Source: JANNSX01 sp041397825
GTDB lineage: Bacteria > Pseudomonadota > Alphaproteobacteria > Rhizobiales > Hyphomicrobiaceae
Direction: 5' to 3'
DNA: 64,000 nucleotides
Assembly: GCA_041397825.1 (NCBI GenBank)
Contig: JAWKVX010000002.1
Coordinates: 992,001-1,056,000 of the forward strand
Each line of letters starts with the position of its first letter. Positions within the stretch are counted from its first letter, which is position 1. A model generated the notes under the pieces. It was not told where the DNA came from. It ran no database searches and saw only the letters and a list, made by a program, of their open reading frames with translations. A program made the translations under genes and the position numbers. This document shows positions 26,341 through 34,770 of the stretch, in pieces.

Positions 26341-27774
26341 ATGGCCAAATGGCCCAAGCATGCCGAGATCACCGGCCCGATCGTCATGGTGGGCTTCGGC
26401 TCCATCGGCCGCGGAACGCTACCGCTCATCGAGCGGCATTTCAAATACGACAAGTCGCGGTTCGTCGTCATCGATCCCGACGACAAGGACCGCGACATCC
26501 TCGACAAGCACGGCGTCAAGTTCATCAAGGAGGCCGTGACCAAGTCCAACTACAAGAAGATTCTGAAGCCGCTCCTGACAGCGGGCGGCGGGCAGGGCTT
26601 CTGCGTCAACCTCTCGGTCGACACCTCCTCGGTCGACATCATGGGCTTCTGCCGCTCGATCGGCGCGCTCTACATCGACACCGTCGTCGAGCCCTGGCTC
26701 GGCTTCTATTTCGACGCCAAGGCGACGCCGGCCGCGCGCTCCAACTACATGTTGCGCGAATCGGTCATGGAGGAGCGCCGCCGCAACCCGGGCGGGCCGA
26801 CGGCCGTCTCCTGCTGCGGCGCCAATCCCGGCATGGTCTCGTGGTTCGTCAAGCAGGCGCTCATCGACATCGCCCGCGACACGAACGTGAAGACCGGCAT
26901 CCCCGAGAGCCAGGAGGCGTGGGCCAGGCTCGCGCAGAAACTCGGCATCAAGGGCATCCACATCGCCGAGCGCGACACGCAGCGCACCAAGACGCCGAAG
27001 CCGATGAACGTGTTCCGCAACACCTGGTCGGTCGAGGGCTTCATCTCGGAGGGGCTGCAACCCGCCGAGCTCGGCTGGGGCACGCACGAGAAGTGGATGC
27101 CGGAAATCGGCCGGACCCACAAGACCGGCTCCGGGGCGGCGATCTATCTGCTCAATCCGGGCGCCAACACGCGCGTGCGCTCATGGTGTCCGACGCCGGG
27201 GCCGCAATACGGTTTTCTCGTCACCCACAACGAGAGCATCTCGATTGCCGACTACCTGACCTTGCGCGACGCCAAGGGCAAGGCCGTCTACCGCCCGACC
27301 TGCCACTACGCCTATCATCCCGCCAACGACGCCGTGCTGTCGCTGCACGAGATGTTCGGGGCGAACGGCCGCAAGCAGGACACGCTCCACATCATCGAAG
27401 AGAAGGAGATCGTCGATGGTGCGGACGAGCTCGGCGTGCTGCTCTATGGCCATAAGAAGAACGCCTACTGGTACGGCTCGCAGCTCTCCATCGAGGAGGC
27501 CAGGAAGCTCGCCCCCTACCAGAACGCGACCGGCCTGCAGGTAACCTCCGCCGTGCTCGCCGGCATGGTCTGGGCACTGGAGAATCCACAAGCCGGCATC
27601 GTCGAGGCCGACGAGATGGATTTCCATCGCTGCCTCGAGGTGCAGAGGCCCTATCTCGGCCCGGTCAAGGGCTACTACACCGACTGGACGCCGCTGGATG
27701 GCCGGCCGGGTCTCTTCCCGGAGGACCTCGACATGAAGGATCCCTGGCAGTTCCGGAACATCCTGGTGCGATAG
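26341..27774 (+). CDS. hss: Homospermidine synthase
   Basis: A 477-residue NAD-dependent enzyme that makes homospermidine from putrescine or spermidine. The N-terminus MAKWPKHAEITGPIVMVGFGSIGRG carries the dinucleotide-binding GxGxxG. FCVNLSVDTSSVDIMGFCR and VSCCGANPGMVSWFVKQAL are characteristic of the bacterial enzyme. ATG 26341 is preceded by GAGGAGG at about ten bases and matches the family start; the frame extends far upstream, but that part is non-coding. Homospermidine is the typical long polyamine of Rhizobiales. A long GC-rich leader precedes the gene, and convergent genes lie downstream. Confidence 0.96.
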   Translation: MAKWPKHAEITGPIVMVGFGSIGRGTLPLIERHFKYDKSRFVVIDPDDKDRDILDKHGVKFIKEAVTKSNYKKILKPLLTAGGGQGFCVNLSVDTSSVDIMGFCRSIGALYIDTVVEPWLGFYFDAKATPAARSNYMLRESVMEERRRNPGGPTAVSCCGANPGMVSWFVKQALIDIARDTNVKTGIPESQEAWARLAQKLGIKGIHIAERDTQRTKTPKPMNVFRNTWSVEGFISEGLQPAELGWGTHEKWMPEIGRTHKTGSGAAIYLLNPGANTRVRSWCPTPGPQYGFLVTHNESISIADYLTLRDAKGKAVYRPTCHYAYHPANDAVLSLHEMFGANGRKQDTLHIIEEKEIVDGADELGVLLYGHKKNAYWYGSQLSIEEARKLAPYQNATGLQVTSAVLAGMVWALENPQAGIVEADEMDFHRCLEVQRPYLGPVKGYYTDWTPLDGRPGLFPEDLDMKDPWQFRNILVR

Positions 27775-27812
27775 TCGATCTGGTCCTGGGGGCGGCCGCG
27801 CGCCGGCCGTCC

Positions 27813-28436
27813 CTACGTGTCGTGCCGGTAGTTGAAGCTTGCCGAGACGCGCGGGCTCCTCGCGCGATTGGCGGGCACCTCGTGGCGCAGCCAGCTCTCC
27901 CACATTAGGATTGTGCCCGGCTTTGGCGCGATCTCGATGAAGCTGCGGTTGTTTGAGCGCGCCTTCGGTTTGCGGGGCGGCGCGGCCATCATGAGGCCGT
28001 GCCGCGGATCCTCGAGCTTGAGCGCGCTCGCGCCCTTTGGGATCTCGAGATAGACGGTGCCGCTGAGGACGCTCAGCGGGTGGATGTGCGAGCCGTGCGC
28101 GCCGCCCGGCGCAAGCACGTTGATCCAGAGGCTGTCGAGCACGAGCGGGCGCCCGGAGAGATCCCAATCGAGCGCACGGGCGAAGGCCTTGGCGTGTCCG
28201 TCGAGATTCTTGGCGAGATCGGCAAACTCGGGCGCCCGCCAGGGGAGATCATTGAGCGAGGCGTAGGACGTGTAGCCCGGATAAGCGTGCTCCCGGCTCC
28301 AGCGCTGACCGGCGGTGTCGTCGGCGGCGATCGACCGGCTGGCGCGCACGAGGTCGGCGACGAGCTTGCCGCCTGCCCGGCCGGTGAGCCTGGCCTGGTA
28401 GAGGCGGGTCGGGAAGAGGGTCGCGATGCGGGCCAT
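27813..28436 (-). CDS. TIGR02466 family putative 2OG-Fe(II) oxygenase
   Basis: A 207-residue protein of the TIGR02466 family (MARIATLFPTRLYQARL start). The double-stranded beta-helix core carries a likely metal-binding pair in GSHIHPLSVLSGTVYLEIP and a distal His in WESWLRHEVPANRARSPRVS, with an Arg for 2-oxoglutarate. The family is suspected to be hydroxylases, but no substrate is known. An upstream TTG (28463) would add nine residues. It precedes hss tail-to-tail and follows the TauD-like gene by about 55 bases on the same strand, so the two oxygenases may be co-transcribed. Confidence 0.85.
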   Translation of the reverse strand: MARIATLFPTRLYQARLTGRAGGKLVADLVRASRSIAADDTAGQRWSREHAYPGYTSYASLNDLPWRAPEFADLAKNLDGHAKAFARALDWDLSGRPLVLDSLWINVLAPGGAHGSHIHPLSVLSGTVYLEIPKGASALKLEDPRHGLMMAAPPRKPKARSNNRSFIEIAPKPGTILMWESWLRHEVPANRARSPRVSASFNYRHDT

Positions 28437-28491
28437 CGGATCGAGGTAGCCGGGCCGGCTCAACTCGTCAAAGCGCCGGGCCGCTTAACCT

Positions 28492-29406
28492 TCACAAGCT
28501 CATGGTTTTCACGGCCGCGGCCGGGCCGGCGACCCCCATCGTCCGGGCCGGCTTCATCGCCGCGAGGCCATCGGCCTCGGTGACCGAGACGCAAATGCTG
28601 GCCAGCGTGCGCTCCTCCTCATAGGGCCATGGCGTGCCACGGTGCAGCGTCGCCCGCTCGTCCCAGATGAGCACGTCGCCCACCTGCCAATGATGCGCAT
28701 AGACGTGCTCCGGACGCGTCGCCTCGGCGATCAGGCCGTCGATGAGCGCCTGGCCCTCGGCGACGTCGAGCCCGTCGATACCGTAGGCATGGGAGGCGAG
28801 ATAGAGCGCGTCCTCGCCCGTCACCGGATTGCGCCAGACGGCAGACCAGGCCTGGTCGGGCCAGCGCGTGAACAGCGGGTCCGTGGCGAGGTCGGGATCG
28901 ATCTTGGCGCGTGAATGGGCATAGCGGTGCCAGAGCACGGCATCGCGAACGCGCAGCTTCGTGGCCTCGGGCAGGCGTCGCCAGGCGGCGCGTGTCGACA
29001 CCAGCTCGGTGGCGCCACCAGAGGATGGCAGCACCCGCGCGGTGATGATGTTGGCCAGCGCCGGCACCGGCAGGAAGGTGCTGTCGGAGTGCCAGAGCAT
29101 GTTGGCCTTGAGGTTGAGGAGCTGCCGCGCGGTGGCGGGGCCGAGCGTGTTGTGCGCGTGCCGGTTGGAGACCTTCGGCACGACGAAGGTTCCGTCCTTG
29201 GTGTCCTTGCGATCCTCGACGGGCCCGAACAGGCGGCCGAGCCGGACGATGTCGTCATCGGCCAGGGACTGCCGTGGGAAGTACAGGAGCGAATGACGCT
29301 CGAACAGATCGCGGATGGCGGGATAGCCGCTGTCGGCGCGGAGCGACCTGAGGTCGACGCCCTCGACCTCGACGCCGAATTCCGAGTGGAGCGCACGGGT
29401 CTGCAT
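28492..29406 (-). CDS. TauD/TfdA-family 2-oxoglutarate-dependent dioxygenase
   Basis: A 304-residue Fe(II)/2OG dioxygenase. The metal triad is visible as His-Asp in MLWHSDSTF and the distal His in ATLHRGTPWPY; the 2OG-binding Arg is probably in EEERTLASICVS. ATG 29406 follows GGGAG by about nine bases. The N-terminus LHSEFGVEVEGVDLRSL is typical of TfdA/TauD-like enzymes that cleave or hydroxylate small acids such as 2,4-D analogues, taurine or other sulfonates. No sulfonate transporter is nearby, so the substrate is open. Confidence 0.93.
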   Translation of the reverse strand: MQTRALHSEFGVEVEGVDLRSLRADSGYPAIRDLFERHSLLYFPRQSLADDDIVRLGRLFGPVEDRKDTKDGTFVVPKVSNRHAHNTLGPATARQLLNLKANMLWHSDSTFLPVPALANIITARVLPSSGGATELVSTRAAWRRLPEATKLRVRDAVLWHRYAHSRAKIDPDLATDPLFTRWPDQAWSAVWRNPVTGEDALYLASHAYGIDGLDVAEGQALIDGLIAEATRPEHVYAHHWQVGDVLIWDERATLHRGTPWPYEEERTLASICVSVTEADGLAAMKPARTMGVAGPAAAVKTMSL

Positions 29407-29635
29407 GGCGACATCTCCCGCTGATAAGAGGGCCCAGGGGCTCAGCCTCTCCCAGCCGATGTGCCTTGGCAAGAGCCGATCGAGGGGATGTCACGGTTCA
29501 GGCCAGAGCGCCGATGGCGGCACCATTCGTCTCGACACCGATTGACTGTCGCGCGCGACGAGGCTCGCCGCTATCATGTCCTGATCGAGTCGCAGATTGG
29601 CGTCAGTTCCCCCTATTCGGCAATGGAGACGACAA

Positions 29636-29809
29636 ATGGCGAAGAACAAGGAAGTCGGCGACGACCGTCGCGTCGGCGCCGTGAAAGGCCGATCGCAGGT
29701 CAAGAATCCGAAGACCGGTCGCTGGGTGAAGCGCGATGCCGAGACCGGCAAGTTCATGGACGTCAAGGCTGACAAGAAGAAGTTCAAGGGCGTCCGCAAG
29801 GAGAAATAG
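29636..29809 (+). CDS. Small basic conserved protein
   Basis: A 57-residue, strongly basic protein starting MAKNKEVGDDRRVGAV. ATG 29636 has GGAG about seven bases upstream. It contains KNPKTGRWVKRDAETGKFMD, a pattern seen in short hypothetical proteins of rhizobia, and ends KKFKGVRKEK. The composition (about one third Lys/Arg) suggests nucleic-acid binding or a ribosome-associated role, which is inference. It is divergent from the TauD-like gene and convergent with the GrdB-like gene, six bases away. Confidence 0.75.
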   Translation: MAKNKEVGDDRRVGAVKGRSQVKNPKTGRWVKRDAETGKFMDVKADKKKFKGVRKEK

Positions 29810-29815
29810 CCGTTG

Positions 29816-30733
29816 TCAGCCGGTTGCGGGCGGGTTGCCTCTCCGCAACTGCCGGGCGGTTGCCCTGCCGGCATCGAACTTTCGGCGGGCCTCGGCGATC
29901 TCCCCGGGCGACATGCGCGCAGCGTTGGAGTAGTCGAGCTTCCACGAGGAGTCGCCCGGCCAAACGAGCGGTGAGTGGGCGGTCGTGCGCGGTCCCGTTG
30001 CGCTCTCGAGCAATCCAAGCGCCAGCGCGAGCGTCTCGCGTTGCGAGGCGCTGTCGTGCGGCCGGCCGGCCGCATTGCCCAGCGGGAAGTCCGAAAACAG
30101 GAAACGCGGCACGCCCACATGCTCGACGATGTCCTTGGCGCAGCCGAGAACGACGGTCGGGAGGCCCGAGGCCTCGAGGTGGCGGGCGGCGAGCGCGACC
30201 GACTGATGGCAGACGGGACAGTTGGCGACGAGGAGCGCGGCGTCGGCACGATCCCCGCGAACGAGGTCCAGCAAGGCCGGCGCATCCTTGTCGATCGATG
30301 TCCGCTGACTTCGGTTGGTCGGAAACCCGTAGACGCGCGGACTAGGTGAGCCGATCGAGCCCTCGCGCGCCGCATTCTTCAGAGCCGCAAGCGGCAGCCA
30401 GGTGCCGGAATCCTCGGCGCTGGTGTGCTTGCGATCATAGGCGATGTGCGAGATGCGCAAGTCCGGCGGCGGCTCGGCCGGCACCGCATACACCTCGAAG
30501 AATTTCGCCGCGGCGTTGTAGGCAGCGCCCGGTCCCTGATCACCGAGCTCGGGCCTGAAGGGCGCCGCGGTCGTGACCAGCGCGATGCGGGCCTCGGAGA
30601 GCGGTTTCGCCATCGGCGCGAACGGCACATCGTCAATGCGCGCGAAGCGATAGGGCTCGCCGTAGCCCAGCGCCTGATAGTAGGCGGCGATGCGTTCGAG
30701 ATATCGGATTGGCTGGGTGAGGTCGTCGCTCAT
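29816..30733 (-). CDS. GrdB/PrdB-like reductase subunit with Cys in place of Sec
   Basis: A 305-residue protein related to the glycine/betaine/sarcosine/D-proline reductase selenoprotein B family. The redox motif is ANCPVCHQSVALAARHLE near residue 168, with CxxC where the anaerobic enzymes have a selenocysteine-containing pair. GLPTVVLGCAKDIVEHVGVPRFLFSDFPLGN is the other conserved block. No other Grd or Prd subunit is present, so a true amino-acid reductase is unlikely; a thiol redox role is possible. Its ATG overlaps the stop of the SDR gene by four bases, indicating translational coupling. The function in aerobic alphaproteobacteria is unknown. Confidence 0.82.
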   Translation of the reverse strand: MSDDLTQPIRYLERIAAYYQALGYGEPYRFARIDDVPFAPMAKPLSEARIALVTTAAPFRPELGDQGPGAAYNAAAKFFEVYAVPAEPPPDLRISHIAYDRKHTSAEDSGTWLPLAALKNAAREGSIGSPSPRVYGFPTNRSQRTSIDKDAPALLDLVRGDRADAALLVANCPVCHQSVALAARHLEASGLPTVVLGCAKDIVEHVGVPRFLFSDFPLGNAAGRPHDSASQRETLALALGLLESATGPRTTAHSPLVWPGDSSWKLDYSNAARMSPGEIAEARRKFDAGRATARQLRRGNPPATG

Positions 30734-31470
30734 GAATATGTGTCGCTATCGGCGCGCTCGATCACCAAGGTGCGGATCGACACGTTGGGCGGCATGGCCA
30801 GAGTGAAGAGAATGCAATCGACCACCTCTCGGTTGGTCAATGGATCGCGCGGGCCCCGCGGCGCGACCCAAGCCGGATCGTTGGGCGAGATGTCCTCGAT
30901 GTTGCCCGGATAGACGGCAGAGACCCTGACCGAGGTTCCCGACAGCTCCTCCGCCAGCCCTTGCACGAAGCCGTCTTGTCCCGCTTTGGCGGCGCGGAAG
31001 GCGACGGAGGCCGCAAGCAGCCGCACATTCGGCAGGCCGCTGATGGAGACGACGGTGTGAATGTCGGCGCGCGGGCGGGACTTCAGCAGCGGCAGCAGCC
31101 GCCGCGTCAGGATCAGCGCGCCCGTCACGGCCGAGCCGACGCATTGGCACATCTGCTCGTCGGTGAGGTCTTCCAAAGGTCCCGGCAGCCACATCGCCCC
31201 GTTGTGGACGATGGCGTCGACGTCGGCATGCCCTGAAATGAGTGCGTCGGCCGCCCGAGCAACGCTCGTGGGATCCGCGAGATCGCAGGGAATGGTACCG
31301 GGCCGTCGAGCCGTGCGCCGCTCGATCGTTCCGGCGACGGCGTCGAGATTCTCCGGGTTGCGTCCCAAGAGAACTGGCGTCATCCCCTTGTCGGCCGCGA
31401 CGATGGCGAGAGCCGCGCCAAGCCCGCGTCCGGCCCCGGTAATGGCGATCTTGCGGTCGCTCAGAAGCAT
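30730..31470 (-). CDS. SDR-family protein lacking the catalytic tyrosine
   Basis: A 246-residue Rossmann protein of the short-chain dehydrogenase family. The cofactor motif ITGAGRGLGAAL is intact, NAG appears as HNGAMW, and the serine strand is VVSISGLPN. The expected YxxxK is SVAFRAAKAG: Lys is kept but Tyr is replaced by Phe, read directly from the DNA. It may be inactive or use another proton donor. ATG 31470 has GGAG six bases upstream; an in-frame ATG at 31482 is less likely. It overlaps the downstream GrdB-like gene by four bases (ATGA), so the two proteins are likely made together. Confidence 0.88.
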   Translation of the reverse strand: MLLSDRKIAITGAGRGLGAALAIVAADKGMTPVLLGRNPENLDAVAGTIERRTARRPGTIPCDLADPTSVARAADALISGHADVDAIVHNGAMWLPGPLEDLTDEQMCQCVGSAVTGALILTRRLLPLLKSRPRADIHTVVSISGLPNVRLLAASVAFRAAKAGQDGFVQGLAEELSGTSVRVSAVYPGNIEDISPNDPAWVAPRGPRDPLTNREVVDCILFTLAMPPNVSIRTLVIERADSDTYS

Positions 31471-31581
31471 GCTGGGCTCCATCAATTCGCGGCAAGCTTA
31501 GCCGGGCAGCATGCTCGGGGCCACTCGGTTTGTGGCGATGACGGGGGGGTGCTATCCATCTCCCGGAAAGGCGATTCACGC

Positions 31582-32064
31582 ATGCGCTGTCCCTACTGCG
31601 GCTCGGGCGATACACAGGTGAAGGATTCCCGATCGACCGAGGACGACTCGGCGATCCGGCGCCGGCGCCAGTGCGAGGCGTGCGGCGGACGCTTCACGAC
31701 CTTCGAGCGTGTTCAATTGCGCGAGCTCATGGTGAAGAAGCGCTCGGGCCGCACCGTCGCCTTCGACCGGGAGAAGCTCACGCGCTCGGTCGCGCTCGCA
31801 CTCCGCAAACGGCCGGTCGAGCAGGAGCGCGTCGAGCGCATGCTCAACGGCATCGTCCGCCAGCTCGAAAGCTCGGGCGACAGCGAGGTGACCTCGGAGG
31901 CGATCGGCGAGCTCGTCATGCAGGGCCTAAAGACGCTTGACGGGGTCGCCTATGTCCGGTTCGCCTCGGTCTATAGGAATTTCGGCGAGGCGAGCGACTT
32001 CAAGGAAGTGTTGGGCGAGATCGCCGCCGAGGAGCCGCCCAGCGGCAAGGCCGATGCGCGCTGA
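31582..32064 (+). CDS. nrdR: Transcriptional repressor NrdR
   Basis: A 160-residue repressor of ribonucleotide reductase genes. The zinc ribbon MRCPYCGSGDTQVKDSR with CEACGGRFTTFERVQ is complete, and the ATP-cone follows (VKKRSGRTVAFDREKLTRSV). ATG 31582 is the canonical start. It heads the forward block with the riboflavin genes; its last 11 bases overlap the ribD start. glyA, which precedes nrdR in many relatives, is replaced here by the divergent SDR gene. Confidence 0.97.
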   Translation: MRCPYCGSGDTQVKDSRSTEDDSAIRRRRQCEACGGRFTTFERVQLRELMVKKRSGRTVAFDREKLTRSVALALRKRPVEQERVERMLNGIVRQLESSGDSEVTSEAIGELVMQGLKTLDGVAYVRFASVYRNFGEASDFKEVLGEIAAEEPPSGKADAR

Positions 32065-33154
32065 CGACGGGCGCTTCATGGCGCTGGCCATCCGCATGGC
32101 GGAGCGGGGGCTCGGTACGACCTCCCCCAATCCGTCGGTCGGCGTGGTGATGGTCGGGACGGAGGCCGGCGATGCCGTCGTCGTGGCGCGAGGCTGGACG
32201 GCGCCCGGCGGCCGGCCACATGCCGAGACCCAGGCCCTCGCCCGGGCGGGGGCCGCGGCCAAGGGTGCGACGCTCTATGTCACGCTCGAGCCGTGCGCGC
32301 ATCACGGCAGGACGCCGCCCTGCGCCGACGCCATCATCGCCGCCGGCATCGCCCGCGTCGTCGCCGGTACCGGCGACCCCGATCCGAGAACGGCCGGAGA
32401 GGGATTTGCCAGGCTCCGGGCGGCCGGCATCGAAGTCGTCGAGCGGGTGATGGAGCCGGAGGCCCGCTGGGTCACACTCGGACACATCCTGCGCCAGACC
32501 GAACGACGTCCCTTCGTCCAGCTCAAGATGGCGCTCGATACAGAGGGCGCCATCGCCCGTGGCACCGATGGACGTCCCGTCTGGGTAACGGGTCCGGAAG
32601 CCCGCGCCATGGGGCATCTGTTGCGTGCCGAGGCAGATGCCATTCTGATCGGTGCAGGCACGCTTCGAGAGGATGATCCAGAGCTCACCTGCCGATTGCC
32701 TGGTCTAAAGGACCGAACGCCGTTGCGGGTCGTGCTCGACCCCTCGCTCTCGATCCAGCCGGCGGCCAAGCTTCTTCGGACGGCCGGGCGGCATCCGGTG
32801 CTCGTCATGCACGCAGAGGCGGCCGATCCGGAACGGGCGGAGGTCCTGCGCAGAGCTGGTGTGCGCCTGATGCCGATACCGAATGGTGCCGGTCACCTTG
32901 ATTTGCGTCAGGTCTTGGCCTTTCTGGCGGAAGAGGGCATCACCCGGCTCCTGGTCGAGGGCGGGCCTACGCTCTGGCGGAGCGTCCTATCGGCCGGTTT
33001 GGCCGACGAGGTGGTGGTGTTCCGGCAGGGGCCGGCACCCATGTCGCCTGGGCTCATCGACCCGTATGGACCGACAAACGGTCTGGTCATGATGCATGAG
33101 GCGGCCATCGGCGGCGATCGCGAGGGTATCTTCCGGCGCGCTCCGGCAGTTTGA
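32054..33154 (+). CDS. ribD: Riboflavin biosynthesis deaminase/reductase RibD
   Basis: A 366-residue bifunctional enzyme. The deaminase domain has the zinc site HAETQAL and PCAHHGRTPPC (residues ~55-90). The C-terminal reductase domain begins near 150 (RPFVQLKMALDTEGAIA) and contains LLVEGGPTLW. ATG 32054 lies inside the end of nrdR (11-base overlap) and gives the family start MRADDGRFMALAIRMAERG. It carries out the second and third steps of riboflavin synthesis. I saw no FMN riboswitch upstream, so control probably comes from the nrdR promoter. Confidence 0.97.
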   Translation: MRADDGRFMALAIRMAERGLGTTSPNPSVGVVMVGTEAGDAVVVARGWTAPGGRPHAETQALARAGAAAKGATLYVTLEPCAHHGRTPPCADAIIAAGIARVVAGTGDPDPRTAGEGFARLRAAGIEVVERVMEPEARWVTLGHILRQTERRPFVQLKMALDTEGAIARGTDGRPVWVTGPEARAMGHLLRAEADAILIGAGTLREDDPELTCRLPGLKDRTPLRVVLDPSLSIQPAAKLLRTAGRHPVLVMHAEAADPERAEVLRRAGVRLMPIPNGAGHLDLRQVLAFLAEEGITRLLVEGGPTLWRSVLSAGLADEVVVFRQGPAPMSPGLIDPYGPTNGLVMMHEAAIGGDREGIFRRAPAV

Positions 33155-33165
33155 GGAGACGGGTT

Positions 33166-33765
33166 GTGTTCACGGGCATCATAACGGATGTCGGACGCGT
33201 GGTCGCCCGAGAGGGCGGCCGCTTCACGATCGCCTGCCGTTATCCCGCAGATGGGATCGCCATCGGCGCCTCGATCGCCTGCGATGGTTGCTGCCTGACC
33301 GCCGTGACCGTCGCGAGTCATGACCGGGAGACCCACTTCGCCGTCGACGTTTCGAACGAGAGCCTGTCGCGGACGACGCTCGGCGAGTGGCGAGCGGGCC
33401 GGCGCGTCAATCTCGAACGGGCGCTGGCCCTGGGCGCGGAACTCGGCGGGCATCTCGTCACGGGTCATGTCGACGGCCTCGCCACCATCCTCTCACGGAC
33501 GCCGGACGGACAGTCGGAGCGGTTCGTGCTCGAGGCCCCGCAGGACATTGCCCGGTTCGTGGCCGAGAAGGGGTCGGTGGCACTCGACGGCACCTCGCTG
33601 ACCGTCAATGAGGTCGAGGGACTGCGCTTCGGTATCAATCTCATCCCGCATACGCTCGAGGTGACCACCTGGGGCGAGCGGCGCGCGGGCGACCGCGTCA
33701 ACATCGAGGTGGACCTCCTGGCGCGCTATGTGGCAAGGCTTCGGCAGGCGGAAGGGCGCGACTGA
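33166..33765 (+). CDS. ribE: Riboflavin synthase alpha subunit
   Basis: A 199-residue trimeric-type riboflavin synthase made of two similar beta-barrels. The canonical start MFTGIITDVGRV corresponds to GTG 33166, preceded by GAGGAG at seven bases; an upstream TTG is not needed. Key segments are ACDGCCLTAV, DVSNESLSRTTLGEW, HLVTGHVDG and DGTSLTVNEVEG. It makes riboflavin from two lumazine molecules supplied by RibH, encoded next. The stop overlaps the ribH start by one base. Confidence 0.97.
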   Translation: MFTGIITDVGRVVAREGGRFTIACRYPADGIAIGASIACDGCCLTAVTVASHDRETHFAVDVSNESLSRTTLGEWRAGRRVNLERALALGAELGGHLVTGHVDGLATILSRTPDGQSERFVLEAPQDIARFVAEKGSVALDGTSLTVNEVEGLRFGINLIPHTLEVTTWGERRAGDRVNIEVDLLARYVARLRQAEGRD

Positions 33766-34268
33766 TGCGGACGAGATCGAAGTCGGGGGCGGTGGCGCAG
33801 AGCGGCAAGGTCAGGGCGCATGTGCTGATCATCGAGAGCCGCTACTACGATGCCGTCGGCGAGGAGCTGCTCGCCGGCGCGCTGGCGGCACTGGCGGCGG
33901 CCGGTGCCACGCATGAGCGGATCGAGGTACCGGGCGCGCTCGAGATTCCACAGGCGCTCAAGGCCGCCGTCGATGCCGGCTGCTTCAACCGCCGCCGCAA
34001 GGGTGCCTTCGACGGTGTGGTCGTGCTCGGCTGTGTCATCCGCGGCGAGACGAGTCACTACGACATCGTCTGCAACAATGCCAACCACTGGCTGATGCGC
34101 GCCGCCATGGATCATGGCGTGCCGGTCGGCAATGCGATCCTGACGGTCGACACCAAGAAGCAGGCAATGGCGCGCGCCCGCGGCGGTGTCGACGGCAAGG
34201 GCGGCGACGCCGTCCGCGCCTGTCTGGCGCTCGTGGCGCTCAGGCGCACGCTGGTGGACGCCGGTTGA
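33765..34268 (+). CDS. ribH: 6,7-dimethyl-8-ribityllumazine synthase
   Basis: A 167-residue lumazine synthase. The segment VVVLGCVIRGETSHYDIVCNN contains the conserved GExSHYD, and HERIEVPGALEIPQAL and GVPVGNAILTVDTKKQA are typical. The first 25 residues are basic and variable. ATG 33765 overlaps the ribE stop (TGATG), which ties the two expression levels. It condenses the pyrimidine from the RibD branch with dihydroxybutanone phosphate; no ribB/ribBA gene for that compound is in the window. Confidence 0.97.
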   Translation: MRTRSKSGAVAQSGKVRAHVLIIESRYYDAVGEELLAGALAALAAAGATHERIEVPGALEIPQALKAAVDAGCFNRRRKGAFDGVVVLGCVIRGETSHYDIVCNNANHWLMRAAMDHGVPVGNAILTVDTKKQAMARARGGVDGKGGDAVRACLALVALRRTLVDAG

Positions 34269-34269
34269 G

Positions 34270-34770
34270 ATGGTAGCCCAGGCCCCCAAGCGAAGTCGGA
34301 CAAAAGCGCGCAACGGTGCGCGGCTTGCTGCCGTGCAGGCGCTCTATCAGATGGATCTCGCCAAGACCGATCTCAACGCCGTCGTCGTCGAATTCGCCGA
34401 GCATCGGTTCCGTGAGGCGAGCGACGAGGTGGGGCACGCCGAGGTCGAGGTCGGGTTCTTTCACGATCTGCTGAAGGGCGTGGTCGACCGTCAGCGCGAG
34501 ATCGATCCCCTGATCGACAAGCAACTCGCTGCCGGCTGGCGGCTGGCCCGGCTCGACAGCATCCTTCGCGCCATCTTGAGAAGCGCCACCTACGAGCTGC
34601 TCGCCCGCCCCGATGTTCCGGCCAAGGCCGTCATCGGCGCCTATGTCGACATCGCACACGACTTTTTCGCCGGCGACGAGCCGAAGGTGGTCAACGGCGT
34701 CACGGACAAGCTGGCGCACAAGCTCCGTGCGGGTGAGCTGGGCCCGACGGACAAGGCGGCTTCAGAATGA
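34270..34770 (+). CDS. nusB: Transcription antitermination protein NusB
   Basis: A 166-residue all-helical protein. It carries RTKARNGARLAAVQALYQMDL at the N-terminus and LDSILRAILRSATYELL with FFAGDEPKVVNGVTDKLA at the C-terminus, all typical of NusB. It binds boxA RNA with NusE to promote rRNA antitermination. It begins one base after the ribH stop, as in most alphaproteobacteria. Its last four bases overlap the start of an MFS transporter instead of the thiL gene found here in many relatives. Confidence 0.96.
   Translation: MVAQAPKRSRTKARNGARLAAVQALYQMDLAKTDLNAVVVEFAEHRFREASDEVGHAEVEVGFFHDLLKGVVDRQREIDPLIDKQLAAGWRLARLDSILRAILRSATYELLARPDVPAKAVIGAYVDIAHDFFAGDEPKVVNGVTDKLAHKLRAGELGPTDKAASE

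Noticed and set aside
29816..30733. Selenoprotein with UGA-encoded selenocysteine
   Set aside because: The redox motif is read as Cys codons (CPVC) with no in-frame UGA.
31486..32053. FMN riboswitch before ribD
   Set aside because: ribD begins inside nrdR and there is no leader; I saw no RFN-type conserved sequence upstream of nrdR.
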